From Flammeovirgaceae bacterium SG7u.111 (GTDB lineage: Bacteria; Bacteroidota; Bacteroidia; Cytophagales; Flammeovirgaceae): a stretch of DNA of 64,000 nt. A program made the translations under genes and the position numbers. The DNA lies in contig CP139021.1 in assembly GCA_034044135.1 (NCBI GenBank), positions 6,920,001-6,984,000 of the forward strand, in the 5' to 3' direction. Positions 18,635 to 26,798 of this stretch are shown piece after piece. The notes beneath the pieces were generated by a model. That model did no database searches and was not told the DNA's origin. It worked only from the letters and a program-made list of their open reading frames with translations. Positions within the stretch are counted from its first letter, which is position 1; each line of letters opens with the position of its first letter.

Positions 18635-18751
18635 GATTGTCAAAATAGTTTGTGGTTGACCCCAAATTTACTTCAGGGCAATAGCAAATTAAACCTAATT
18701 TGGGCTAAAAGGAAAAAAATCTATGCCAATGGGAGGGCCATGAGCCACAGG

Positions 18752-19639
18752 CTACTTCATTAATCCCCTTACCTCTACCTCTTCATTTTGCAAATACAGC
18801 TTACGGTATCCGACGGGGGAATACCCCAAAATTTTCTTGAATTGGCGATTGAAATTGGTAAGGGAATGATAACCACATTCCAGCGCTATTTGGGAAATAC
18901 TTGTTTGCTGCTCAGCCAAAAGCTTGCAGGCATGTCCTGTTCTCACTTCGTTGAGGAAGCGGGAAAAAGTCTTTTGAGTACGTTTTTTAAAGTATCGGCA
19001 AAAAGGAGCTGGGGTCAGATTTGCCACTTCGGAAACTTCTTCCAGCCTAATTTCTTTTTTGAAATTCTCGATCACATACCTACAGACTTTGTTCATCCGA
19101 ACTTGATCTGCTTCATCGTAACTATTGCTAAAATTTTTGCTGGTAAGCGTATGAAATTGAGAAGATGTTGAAAGTAAATCTAAAATATCGAGCAGCATTT
19201 TTATCCGCTCATACCCTCCTAGCTGGAGCAGATTTTCCATTTGCGTACTAACTTCGGGGATGTTCTTACCTCTAAAAACCATCCCCGAAGCCGCTTTTTC
19301 AAACAACCTTTTTATTTGTCCCAGTTCTGCTTTCCAGAAAAAATCTTTCCCCAAAAAATCTTTTGTAAAATGCACCACTACAAACTGAAAGCCATTTGTC
19401 GAACGGTGTTTATCTCCCTGCCACAAGTGGGGCAACCCCGGACCCAACAGGTACACTTCTCCTTCAGAAAAATTGCTCAAACTATTGCCCACAAACCTTT
19501 TCCCCGTTCCTTTTTGCACACAAACGAGTTCAAGTTCCGGGTGAAAATGCCAGTCTTCGTCCAGCTCATTGGTTATAATCTGCTGAACCTGAAAAGACGC
19601 TTGCTCTTGGGTAACATCTAGTGAGTTGGATAGGTACAT
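18752..19639 (-). CDS. AraC-family transcriptional regulator
   Basis: 295 residues: an N-terminal cupin-like sensor domain (WHFHPELELVCVQKGTGKRFVG, then GEVYLLGPGLPHLW) and a C-terminal pair of helix-turn-helix motifs (IRLEEVSEVANLTPAPFCRYFKKRTQ, then ISQIALECGYHSLTNFNRQF followed by GYSPVGYRK). This layout is that of regulators of sugar or metabolite uptake. The gene stands alone: the aminopeptidase is downstream on the same strand but 100 bases away, and a 2-hydroxyacid dehydrogenase lies divergently 494 bases away. No target can be named from the sequence. Confidence 0.92.
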   Translation of the reverse strand: MYLSNSLDVTQEQASFQVQQIITNELDEDWHFHPELELVCVQKGTGKRFVGNSLSNFSEGEVYLLGPGLPHLWQGDKHRSTNGFQFVVVHFTKDFLGKDFFWKAELGQIKRLFEKAASGMVFRGKNIPEVSTQMENLLQLGGYERIKMLLDILDLLSTSSQFHTLTSKNFSNSYDEADQVRMNKVCRYVIENFKKEIRLEEVSEVANLTPAPFCRYFKKRTQKTFSRFLNEVRTGHACKLLAEQQTSISQIALECGYHSLTNFNRQFKKILGYSPVGYRKLYLQNEEVEVRGLMK

Positions 19640-20133
19640 GTTCTAATCGATACGACACTGATAGAATAAGGAGGTTCTTTTTGGTTTTACTTGATACCAC
19701 TATTAATGCTATTGCTTTGGTGATGAATGGTTGAATAGAAATTAGAAGCTGGAACCTTGCCTCTTCAATATCAAACCTGCATTATCAAGTCTCTCCATTA
19801 AGAATCCAAATACAAGGGGAAAGCACCTTGATTACCGAATTTACGGTGAAAATAACGGGTCACAAGCTTTTGGCAAAGGTGATTGAAACCATATTGGAAA
19901 ATTCAATATTTCTCGCTGTAGCGATAGAAAAGACTTACATCTCTTCACCCAAAAAAGGGGAGGGTTAAAGGGTTGCGGGTTTAAAGTGGCGGGTTGCAGG
20001 TTCAAAAAACATCTAACCAGTAACCTGCAATCCGAAACCCTCAAAAAGTTAGTCCATCCAAACAAGTTTTGGGGAAATAGAGGGCAAAAAGTATTTTTGG
20101 CAGAATCATTACTTACAACTACCAAAAAAAGCT
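19640..20133. other. 494-base intergenic region with a repeat-like segment
   Basis: No convincing gene. Its right part (about 19966-20040) has GGGTT-rich near-repeats and an inverted repeat, listed separately. The rest shows no recognisable signal. Confidence 0.6.
19970..20040. repeat. GGGTTGC/AACCTGC repeat segment, possibly dispersed
   Basis: GGGTTGCGGGTTT at about 19971 and GGGTTGCAGGTT (19991-20002) are near-direct copies. The second is followed by the inverted form AACCTGCAATCC (20022-20033), 11 of 12 positions complementary. I recall similar AACCTGCAACC-type intergenic repeats from Bacteroidota genomes; copy number here is untested. Confidence 0.4.
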
Positions 20134-21069
20134 ATGATAAACTGCCTGATCATCGACCCCATGTACCCTGGAATAGTCGAGCTACTTGCCGAAATTGGGG
20201 TAAAAGCAGACCACCGACCAGACATCAAACCAGCGGAGGTATTTGAAATTATAGGAAACTACGAGGGGCTGATCCTTCGCAGCAAAATGAAAATAGATGA
20301 GAAATTGCTGGAAGCAGCTACAAAAATCAGGTTCATAGCCCGAGCAGGTGCTGGCGTGGACCAGATTGCAGGCGATGTACTTTCCAGAAGGAAAATCACA
20401 TTGCTCAACGCACCTGAGGGAAACCGAGACGCCGTAGGCGAACATACCTTGGCGATGCTTCTTTGCCTTTACAACAATCTTCAAATTGGCAACAAGGAGG
20501 TAAGGGGAAAAAAATGGCTAAGGGAAGCCAACCGTGGAATTGAGTTATTTGGCAGAACAGTGGGGATTATCGGTTATGGAAATATGGGTAAGGCTACCGC
20601 TCGCAGATTGAGTGGATTTGGTTGCAAAGTATTGACATACGACATCAACCCTGAGGTAGAAATGAACGAGGATGCAGAACTCGTACCCATGGAGCGAATA
20701 TGGGAAGAAGCCGATGTACTGTGCATGCACGTGCCCCTCAACCAAAGCAGCAAATTCATGGTGGATAACGAATACCTCGACAAATTCAAGAAAAATATCC
20801 ATTTCATCAATTTGGCTCGTGGCGAGGTAGTTTCCCTCCAAACCCTGAAATATGGACTGGAAAGTGGTAAACTTTTGGGGCTTGGCTTGGACGTGTTGGA
20901 AAATGAAAAACTCCAAACCCTCACCCCAGAACAAGAAGAAGCATTTGACTTCCTCTGCCAAAGCGATAAAGTAATTTTCTCGCCCCACGTAGGCGGCTGG
21001 ACGATTGAATCTTATGACAGAATCAATAGGGTATTGGTGGAGAAGATTGGGAAATTGTTGAAAGGATAG
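20134..21069 (+). CDS. D-2-hydroxyacid dehydrogenase, 3-phosphoglycerate dehydrogenase-like
   Basis: 311 residues. The substrate domain has NAPEGNRDAVGEHTLAMLL, the NAD domain has the GRTVGIIGYGNMGKATARRL dinucleotide motif, and catalytic residues are in place: Arg in NLARGEVV, Glu in LGLDVLENE and His in SPHVGGWT. It resembles short SerA forms without the C-terminal ACT domain, so serine-feedback through ACT is not expected. Serine synthesis would fit sulfur assimilation, but other 2-hydroxyacids are possible and serB/serC are not adjacent. Stop codon lies 1 base from the end of the convergent 2H phosphoesterase gene. Confidence 0.88.
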   Translation: MINCLIIDPMYPGIVELLAEIGVKADHRPDIKPAEVFEIIGNYEGLILRSKMKIDEKLLEAATKIRFIARAGAGVDQIAGDVLSRRKITLLNAPEGNRDAVGEHTLAMLLCLYNNLQIGNKEVRGKKWLREANRGIELFGRTVGIIGYGNMGKATARRLSGFGCKVLTYDINPEVEMNEDAELVPMERIWEEADVLCMHVPLNQSSKFMVDNEYLDKFKKNIHFINLARGEVVSLQTLKYGLESGKLLGLGLDVLENEKLQTLTPEQEEAFDFLCQSDKVIFSPHVGGWTIESYDRINRVLVEKIGKLLKG

Positions 21070-21070
21070 A

Positions 21071-21673
21071 TCATCCCTTCAATATTTCTTCCACCAAAAT
21101 TTCCCTACAGGTACAATGGTCGCCGAGGTGGCAGAGGGCTAGGCGGCTTGCTGTAAATTTTGCAGCAAAATTGACAGCAAGCTCCCCTGCTCCAAGGGTG
21201 ATGTGCGGCCAGAAATTTTCTCCTGAATGCTTTCCTAGGTAATCGTCTACCCAGCTGAGGGAACTTTCGGAAACTTCGGGCGAACTGTGGAACATTTCTG
21301 GGCTTGCACCTTTTTCTAGTAGAAAAGTATAGTCCTGAACAAGTCGGTTGTGCAGCTGCTGTAACTCCGGATGGTCTGCCAGTTGCAAACTGCTCATTTT
21401 CTTTCCACTCGAAGAGGTTTTTACTGCAATTTCAGGAATTTCAAGCTCCATAGCACCAAAATCGGCAGCTATATTTTTTAGTATTTCCGCTGCTTCGGAA
21501 AGTCTTTCCTCGTCCAACACGCCCATGGTGAGGGAGATGTGGGGCATGACGCTTTCTGTATCCAAGGTGATTTTTGGAGGGTTGTTTTCCCTCAATTTTC
21601 TATTCAGTTCGATGGCTACATCCCGAATTTCTTCGGAGGGAAAAAGAACGATATCAATAGCTATTTTTTTCAT
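21071..21673 (-). CDS. 2H phosphoesterase / 2'-5' RNA ligase-like protein
   Basis: 200 residues from the ATG at 21673. The frame stays open to 21781, but that would overlap the upstream nitrilase gene and add atypical sequence. The two HxT/S motifs of the 2H superfamily are present: MPHISLTMGV and WPHITLGAGE. The family includes RNA ligases, cyclic phosphodiesterases and phosphodiesterases on nucleotide derivatives; the substrate cannot be told here. It is 82 bases downstream of the nitrilase gene on the same strand and probably shares its transcript. Confidence 0.82.
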   Translation of the reverse strand: MKKIAIDIVLFPSEEIRDVAIELNRKLRENNPPKITLDTESVMPHISLTMGVLDEERLSEAAEILKNIAADFGAMELEIPEIAVKTSSSGKKMSSLQLADHPELQQLHNRLVQDYTFLLEKGASPEMFHSSPEVSESSLSWVDDYLGKHSGENFWPHITLGAGELAVNFAAKFTASRLALCHLGDHCTCREILVEEILKG

Positions 21674-21755
21674 GTGTACCAAAATCCATAAACCCAAATC
21701 ATAAAAATAGGCACGAGCCAGAGGCATCGCACCAGCGTTCGCAAAGCTATAATGA

Positions 21756-22535
21756 TTATAAAATTTCAAACTTATCTGCATCGAGTTGGGCGGGGAATTT
21801 TTCTCGGTATCGCTGTAGTTTTGCTCCGTCTAACTCTACGGTTTTTACCAATTCTTCTTCTTGCAAATCAGCTAATCTATTCCCCAAGTAATCGCAAACC
21901 TGTGAGCCTCCGCCGTAGGCAATCCTATTTCCATCTTCTCCTATTCTATTCACCCCAATCGAATAAGCCAAATTCTCTACCGCACGGGCTGGCAGCAAGG
22001 TTTGCCAAGCACTTTGCCTGCGCTGCGGCCAATTGGCTACGTACAACAGTAAGTCATACATATCCTCTGAGTTGTTCCTGCTCCAAACTGGAAAGCGGAG
22101 ATCGTAACAAATAAGTGGAGAGATTTTCCAACCCTTAAGCTCTACCACCAAGCGTTCCGTCCCTGCCGAATAAACTTCATGCTCTTTTGCCATTCGGAAA
22201 GAGTGGCGCTTGTCGTAAGTCGAATAATTCCCATTGGGCTGCATCCAGACCAAACGGTTGAAAAACTCACCTTTTTCCTTCACGATATAACTGCCCACCA
22301 TACAAGCACCCGTTTGTTTTGCCATCTGCGCCATCCATTTAAATGTACTCAAGTTCATGGGTTCAGCCAGTTTTGCTGCATTCATGGTAAAACCTGTGGT
22401 AAACATTTCGGGCAAAATAATCAGGTCAGTCTCCAATCTATTTCCCCATATTAGTTCCTCCAAATGAGCAAGGTTTGCCGAGGGGCTTTCCCAATACAAT
22501 TCGGTCTGGATTAAAGTTACTTTAAGAATGTCCAT
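21756..22535 (-). CDS. Carbon-nitrogen hydrolase, omega-amidase (YafV/Nit2-like)
   Basis: 259 residues, the nitrilase fold with Glu-Lys-Cys triad: Glu in LILPEMFTTGF, Lys in YDKRHSF and Cys in LICYDLRFP. The segments closely follow YafV/Nit2 omega-amidases, which hydrolyse alpha-ketoglutaramate or alpha-ketosuccinamate, and in the methionine salvage setting 2-oxo-4-methylthiobutyrate-linked amides. The start is ATG at 22535. Downstream is the 2H phosphoesterase gene. Family is certain, the exact substrate less so. Confidence 0.88.
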   Translation of the reverse strand: MDILKVTLIQTELYWESPSANLAHLEELIWGNRLETDLIILPEMFTTGFTMNAAKLAEPMNLSTFKWMAQMAKQTGACMVGSYIVKEKGEFFNRLVWMQPNGNYSTYDKRHSFRMAKEHEVYSAGTERLVVELKGWKISPLICYDLRFPVWSRNNSEDMYDLLLYVANWPQRRQSAWQTLLPARAVENLAYSIGVNRIGEDGNRIAYGGGSQVCDYLGNRLADLQEEELVKTVELDGAKLQRYREKFPAQLDADKFEIL

Positions 22536-22923
22536 ATATTAATTTTAAAAATCGTATTCTATTTTTTTGTTTATATGTTCTGCTTTTTAAGCTAACAAAA
22601 GTATTTGTAAGCACATGGACTACCAATATCCTTCTCCTACTTCTCATAAACACCCAAAGGGCATAACATGCCCAACATTCGGCATTTTAATCAAACAAAG
22701 TAGTGTACTTCCTATAAAAAAAGCTGATCAATTTTTTGTTCAAAACTCTAAACAGTGTGGCTTTAACTCCAACTCCAGCCTAACACAAGAATTTGACAAA
22801 GCCATTATCTATTAGTAAGTTAGAGGAAGGCATCGGATCATAACACACCCTTCTTCACCTGCAAAAAACAACTACCGTTTACACTAAAATTTTTCTTGAA
22901 TCCATTTTGATCTAGTGATTTTT
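22536..22923. other. 388-base divergent intergenic region
   Basis: Lies between the nitrilase gene and the REC-kinase gene. A 66-codon open frame at 22615-22815 has no recognisable similarity and no clear start signal. No hairpin or promoter box could be assigned. Confidence 0.5.
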
Positions 22924-24168
22924 ATGCAAAAATCGAAACTAAACCTTTTGTATATTGAGGACAACCTCACTGATTTTCTGAAACTTGATACGAAGTTGAG
23001 GAAACTTGCTGGAAAATACGAATATTCCCTCATCCATTGCCTCAGCTTGGCAGAGGCAGAGAAGCAGGCAAGAAACAATTCCATCGATATTTTTTTACTA
23101 GATCTTTCCCTACCCGATGCAGCTGGTATTGAAGGATTACATTTTCTCACTCGTAAATTCCCTTCTGTTCCTGTGGTAACAGTTTCTTCCCACAAAGACA
23201 ATGAAGCGTACATGGATTCGATAAAAGCAGGTGCGCAGGACAACCTTATAAAAGGAGAGTTTTCTGGAGAAATGATTTTGAGAGTTTGTGAAAATGCAAT
23301 TGAAAGAAAAAAAATAAATACGCAACTTTCCAATGCTCTACAAACAGTGGAAGGGCTGAACAAAAACTTGAATGAAGTAAATGAAAAGCTGGCAAAAACA
23401 GTAGACCGATTACAAACTCAAAAGACAAGAACGGCAAAGAAAAAAAGACAGATGAATGCTTTCATCTCTACCTTCATTCACGAGCTTAAAAACCCCGTGA
23501 GCGCCATAAATTCCCTCACGGAAATATTGATGAGGGATGCCGATAACCTCACTATTCCTCAACTCAAATTCATCAATCAGATAAAATATTCCTCTAGCTC
23601 CATGCTTGACAACATCCTGACGATCATACAAACTACTAGTGCCGAGGAAGGAAGAAACCCACAGCTCAACATCGTTTTCGAAAATCCATTTTATACGATG
23701 AACGCAGCTATTGATAAGTTTATAATAGATGCGATACAGCGAAATGTGTTGTTAGAAATAGGTTATATAAAGGAGCTACCGTCGGTATATTTTGACAAAA
23801 GGATACTGGTAAATGCCATCGCCGCCATTTTGAAAACACACATCAATCACTCAGCAGATAACACAAGGCTGAGTATCCAATGTGAGTTGAATGTGGAGAA
23901 AGATTTAAAAGTCAGCTTTGAAAGCAAAGGTTTTACCTTAGATGTGGTTACACTCAACCAATTTATAGAGGGTGAGTTTGAAGAACTTGATGCCCGAAAC
24001 AAAGAGTTGCTAAATGCGAATATTTCCCTTTCCTTGGCAAAAAAATATATTGAAATAATGGGAGGAGAAATAGGGGTAAACGAGACGACCGACCCAAACA
24101 AAACTTCAATTTGGTTTACTTTAAAATCGGCTAAAATGCCTAAAAACGAAACTTTTAAGCAAGAATAA
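22924..24168 (+). CDS. Response-regulator receiver fused to a histidine-kinase-like module
   Basis: 414 residues from ATG 22924; a GTG at 22915 is an alternative. The N-terminal receiver domain (about residues 5-120) has the acidic pair in YIEDN, the phosphorylatable Asp in IDIFLLDLSLPD, Ser/Thr in VTVSSHKD and Lys in NLIKGEF. A coiled coil (about 130-175) leads to a DHp-like helix with FIHELKNPVSAIN, keeping the His. The ATPase part is poor: the N-box reads ILVNAIAAILKTHINHS and no G1 or G2 glycine box is evident, although the end (LAKKYIEIMGGEIGV) looks like a kinase. It may accept rather than generate phosphate. No partner gene is adjacent. Confidence 0.8.
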   Translation: MQKSKLNLLYIEDNLTDFLKLDTKLRKLAGKYEYSLIHCLSLAEAEKQARNNSIDIFLLDLSLPDAAGIEGLHFLTRKFPSVPVVTVSSHKDNEAYMDSIKAGAQDNLIKGEFSGEMILRVCENAIERKKINTQLSNALQTVEGLNKNLNEVNEKLAKTVDRLQTQKTRTAKKKRQMNAFISTFIHELKNPVSAINSLTEILMRDADNLTIPQLKFINQIKYSSSSMLDNILTIIQTTSAEEGRNPQLNIVFENPFYTMNAAIDKFIIDAIQRNVLLEIGYIKELPSVYFDKRILVNAIAAILKTHINHSADNTRLSIQCELNVEKDLKVSFESKGFTLDVVTLNQFIEGEFEELDARNKELLNANISLSLAKKYIEIMGGEIGVNETTDPNKTSIWFTLKSAKMPKNETFKQE

Positions 24169-24190
24169 AACACCCTGGTAAAAAGAAAAA

Positions 24191-26125
24191 CTATTCCTCC
24201 ATCCAGTTCCAAGCGCTCTGATAAGCATTTATTTTTTCGGTATAATCCAAAAACTGTTGGTAAAACTCATGGTGGGAAATAGTTGCGCTATCGCCCACTA
24301 TCACCAGTTTTTTCTTAGCTCTGGTGAGGGCCACGTTCATTCGGCGGGTATCTTCCAAAAAGCCAATTTTGCCTTTTTCATTGCTTCTTACCAAACTGAT
24401 ATACATAATATCTCGCTCCTGTCCTTGGAAACCATCCACGGTGTTGATGTTGATAAATTCTTTGAAATCTCGGAGATCGGGAAAGTTGTGGATCAATTCT
24501 TTGAGATAAGCAACTTGGGCACTGTAAGGGGAAATCACCCCAACCCGAAATCCCGTTTCTAGCAAGGATTTGTTGGTTTGGTAAATGTGCATAAAAAGCT
24601 TTTCCATATGCCTAAAAAGCAGCCCTGCCTCCTCAGGGTTGAAGCGGCTCAGCGATTCTTCATTTTGCTTTTCGGTATAGCCACAGCCAGCAGTATCAAT
24701 AAAATCGACTGGGCTGGCCAACATTACATCTTCTAGGTCAGCGGTAAGCAAATGATGCTGGACCGAAGTATCTGCTTCTAGCTCTCCTTTATAAAATTGT
24801 TCGTTGGAAAAACCCATTATTTTCTCGTTCATCCGGTACTGGGTCTTCAGCATCACATCCACCTTTTGCCTTTTAATACATTTCTCAAAAAGCGTTTCTT
24901 CCAGCCCCGCCTTAGCGGCTTCATGGGACTTTACCGTGGGTGGAAGTTGGCAGTGATCTCCAGCAAAAACCACTCGCTGCGATTTGGTGAGGGGAATCCA
25001 AGTTGCTGGCTCCAGTGCTTGGGCAGCTTCGTCAATAAAAACCGTGGAAAACTGTCTATTTCTGATATATCTATTAACCGATCCAACCAAAGTAGCCGTA
25101 ATTACCTCAGCCTCGTTGATAAGCGCATTGACAATAAAATTCTCCAAATAGAGAGCATCAGCCTTTATTTTTCTCGACTCTTCCAACATCAACCTACGCT
25201 GCTCTCGCTCCTGCTTGCCAAACTTGCGCTTGTACTGAAAAGCCATCCTCTTGAATTCTTCTTCCTTTTTCCTCAGCTTTTTAAGGTGCCGATAATCTGA
25301 ATGCTGAGCTATTTTCGCCTCCAAACTCAGGTGCATCAATTCTTCCGTCACCCTTGCCGGGTTGCCTATTCTTAGCACGTTCACCCCCCTTTGCGATAGC
25401 CTTTCAGTGAGCAAATCGACAGCAGTATTGCTAGGTGCAGCCACCAATACCTGCTCTTCATGCTTGAGGGTTTGGCAAACTGCTTCCACTAGCGTAGTGG
25501 TTTTGCCCGTACCCGGAGGACCATGGATAATGGCAACATCCTTGGCCGATAATATTTTATTTACTGCCTTATTTTGAGAACTATTTAGGTTTGGGTTTTC
25601 TATTTGGAAGTGGTTTTCGTCAAATTCAGCAGGCTTTTTCCCCAACAAAACACTTCTTAGTTCCGCTAAGCGCCCATCTTTCGCATCTATCACCCGTTCC
25701 ATGGCAATGTCCATTTCCTTGTAGCTAGCCGAGTCGAACAGTACATCTACACCAAGCTTTCCATACTCCAACCAATCGGGAAGCTCATCTACATTCAGCA
25801 CAATCTTCATGGAATTTTTCCACACCGAAGAAGCCACTCCGTTCACTGCTTCTACTTTTCCGCCCTGCCCGTTGTTATTAAAAAGCGAGACCATCCCTCC
25901 TGGCTGAAAAGCATGCGATTCGCCCTGAAGCGCCGTACGCTCTACCGTCACAAAATATTTTTCCCCTGTACCTATCCCGCTGTTTTCCACCACTACCGGA
26001 TACCAACTTATCCCCTTCTTCCTCCTTTCACCCAGCGGGGTTTGCAGCACATTTTTTTGGTACTGCTTCAGGTCAGCCTCTTTTTCGTTGTGAAGTAAGT
26101 CTCTTATTAATTTTAACTCATCCAT
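24191..26125 (-). CDS. Superfamily I helicase, IGHMBP2/SMUBP-2-like
   Basis: 644 residues. An N-terminal beta-barrel region (about 30-130) precedes the helicase core with motif I IHGPPGTGKTTTL, motif II VFIDEAAQALEP, motif III AGDHCQLPPTV, motif IV region near FRVGVISPYSAQV, motif V NTVDGFQGQERDIM and motif VI NVALTRAKKKLVIVGD. This is the Upf1-like SF1 family related to IGHMBP2 and Hcs1, which unwinds RNA or DNA 5'-3'. The gene converges on the REC-kinase gene with 22 bases between stops. Its biological role in bacteria is not established. Confidence 0.9.
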   Translation of the reverse strand: MDELKLIRDLLHNEKEADLKQYQKNVLQTPLGERRKKGISWYPVVVENSGIGTGEKYFVTVERTALQGESHAFQPGGMVSLFNNNGQGGKVEAVNGVASSVWKNSMKIVLNVDELPDWLEYGKLGVDVLFDSASYKEMDIAMERVIDAKDGRLAELRSVLLGKKPAEFDENHFQIENPNLNSSQNKAVNKILSAKDVAIIHGPPGTGKTTTLVEAVCQTLKHEEQVLVAAPSNTAVDLLTERLSQRGVNVLRIGNPARVTEELMHLSLEAKIAQHSDYRHLKKLRKKEEEFKRMAFQYKRKFGKQEREQRRLMLEESRKIKADALYLENFIVNALINEAEVITATLVGSVNRYIRNRQFSTVFIDEAAQALEPATWIPLTKSQRVVFAGDHCQLPPTVKSHEAAKAGLEETLFEKCIKRQKVDVMLKTQYRMNEKIMGFSNEQFYKGELEADTSVQHHLLTADLEDVMLASPVDFIDTAGCGYTEKQNEESLSRFNPEEAGLLFRHMEKLFMHIYQTNKSLLETGFRVGVISPYSAQVAYLKELIHNFPDLRDFKEFININTVDGFQGQERDIMYISLVRSNEKGKIGFLEDTRRMNVALTRAKKKLVIVGDSATISHHEFYQQFLDYTEKINAYQSAWNWMEE

Positions 26126-26503
26126 AGTTCTTTTTTATTGGGGCGTGTTCAGGTCTTAAAACAGGTGAAATCCAAACATACCTTTGAGGCAAAAATAGTT
26201 GATAAAGATGTGAATCAAGGATTTGTTTTACTGCTTTATGTGTTATTTCTAAAAGCCTAAATTCTTACTTCCGTCGAGAAATCAAGGCGAAACCTTGGGG
26301 GAAATCCTATTTTCGTCAAAATAACTTACCTTTTAACAATTCAGTTTTTAAGCGGTACAAAAGATTTAGTATCTTTACATATAGGTGAAAAGATAAAACA
26401 GGAATCCTAACCATTAAACATTCACCTTGTTTAATGAAATTTCACAAATAAAAAACGCCCATAAGCTACTGGGGCAAAATATTTATATATAAAACAAACG
26501 GTT
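26126..26503. other. 378-base intergenic region upstream of tatA
   Basis: Divergent spacer between the helicase gene and tatA. TATCTTTA at about 26370 is a near match to the -7 element TAnnTTTG and could serve tatA with a leader of about 125 bases. No other signal was recognised. Confidence 0.45.
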
Positions 26504-26707
26504 ATGACAACTTTATCATCAATTGTATTATTTGGAATGCCAGGTGGATGGGAAATGGCTATTATCATTTTCGTTATCTTGTTGCTTTTTGGAGCGAAAA
26601 AAATCCCAGAATTGGCACGAGGCCTAGGAAAAGGTATCAGAGAATTCAAGGATGCTACCAAGGAAATCCAAGACGAGATTGAGGAAGGTGTAAAAGACAA
26701 AAAGTAA
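26504..26707 (+). CDS. tatA: Twin-arginine translocase subunit TatA/E
   Basis: 67 residues with the standard layout: N-terminal membrane helix (MAIIIFVILLLFGAKKIPELARG, including the FGxxKxPE hinge), amphipathic helix (GLGKGIREFKDATKEIQDEI) and a short charged tail. TatA assembles the pore that exports folded proteins with twin-arginine signals. tatB and tatC are not adjacent; Bacteroidota often have tatC elsewhere. A terminator follows, so it is likely a single-gene unit. Confidence 0.93.
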   Translation: MTTLSSIVLFGMPGGWEMAIIIFVILLLFGAKKIPELARGLGKGIREFKDATKEIQDEIEEGVKDKK

Positions 26708-26754
26708 CCCTTTCCTATTCTCAGGAACTAGATATTTAATAAAAGTTTTAATAC

Positions 26755-26778
26755 AAAAACAGGAGCAATCCTGTTTTT
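26755..26778 (+). terminator. Terminator after tatA
   Basis: AAAAACAGGA / TCCTGTTTTT form a 10-bp stem with loop GCAA, followed by CATTTTTT on the plus strand, before gatA. Confidence 0.85.
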
Positions 26779-26798
26779 CATTTTTTAAGTGAAGTAAG

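Noticed and set aside
19841-20125. 94-codon open frame on the minus strand
   Set aside because: It runs across the GGGTTGC repeat and has no plausible protein features.
21674-21781. Longer N-terminus for the 2H phosphoesterase
   Set aside because: It overlaps the end of the nitrilase gene and adds residues unlike the family. The ATG at 21673 fits better.
22615-22815. 66-codon open frame on the plus strand
   Set aside because: No recognisable domain, hydrophobic segment, ribosome site or neighbour relation. Composition is rich in Ser, Pro and Lys but gives no clear coding signal.
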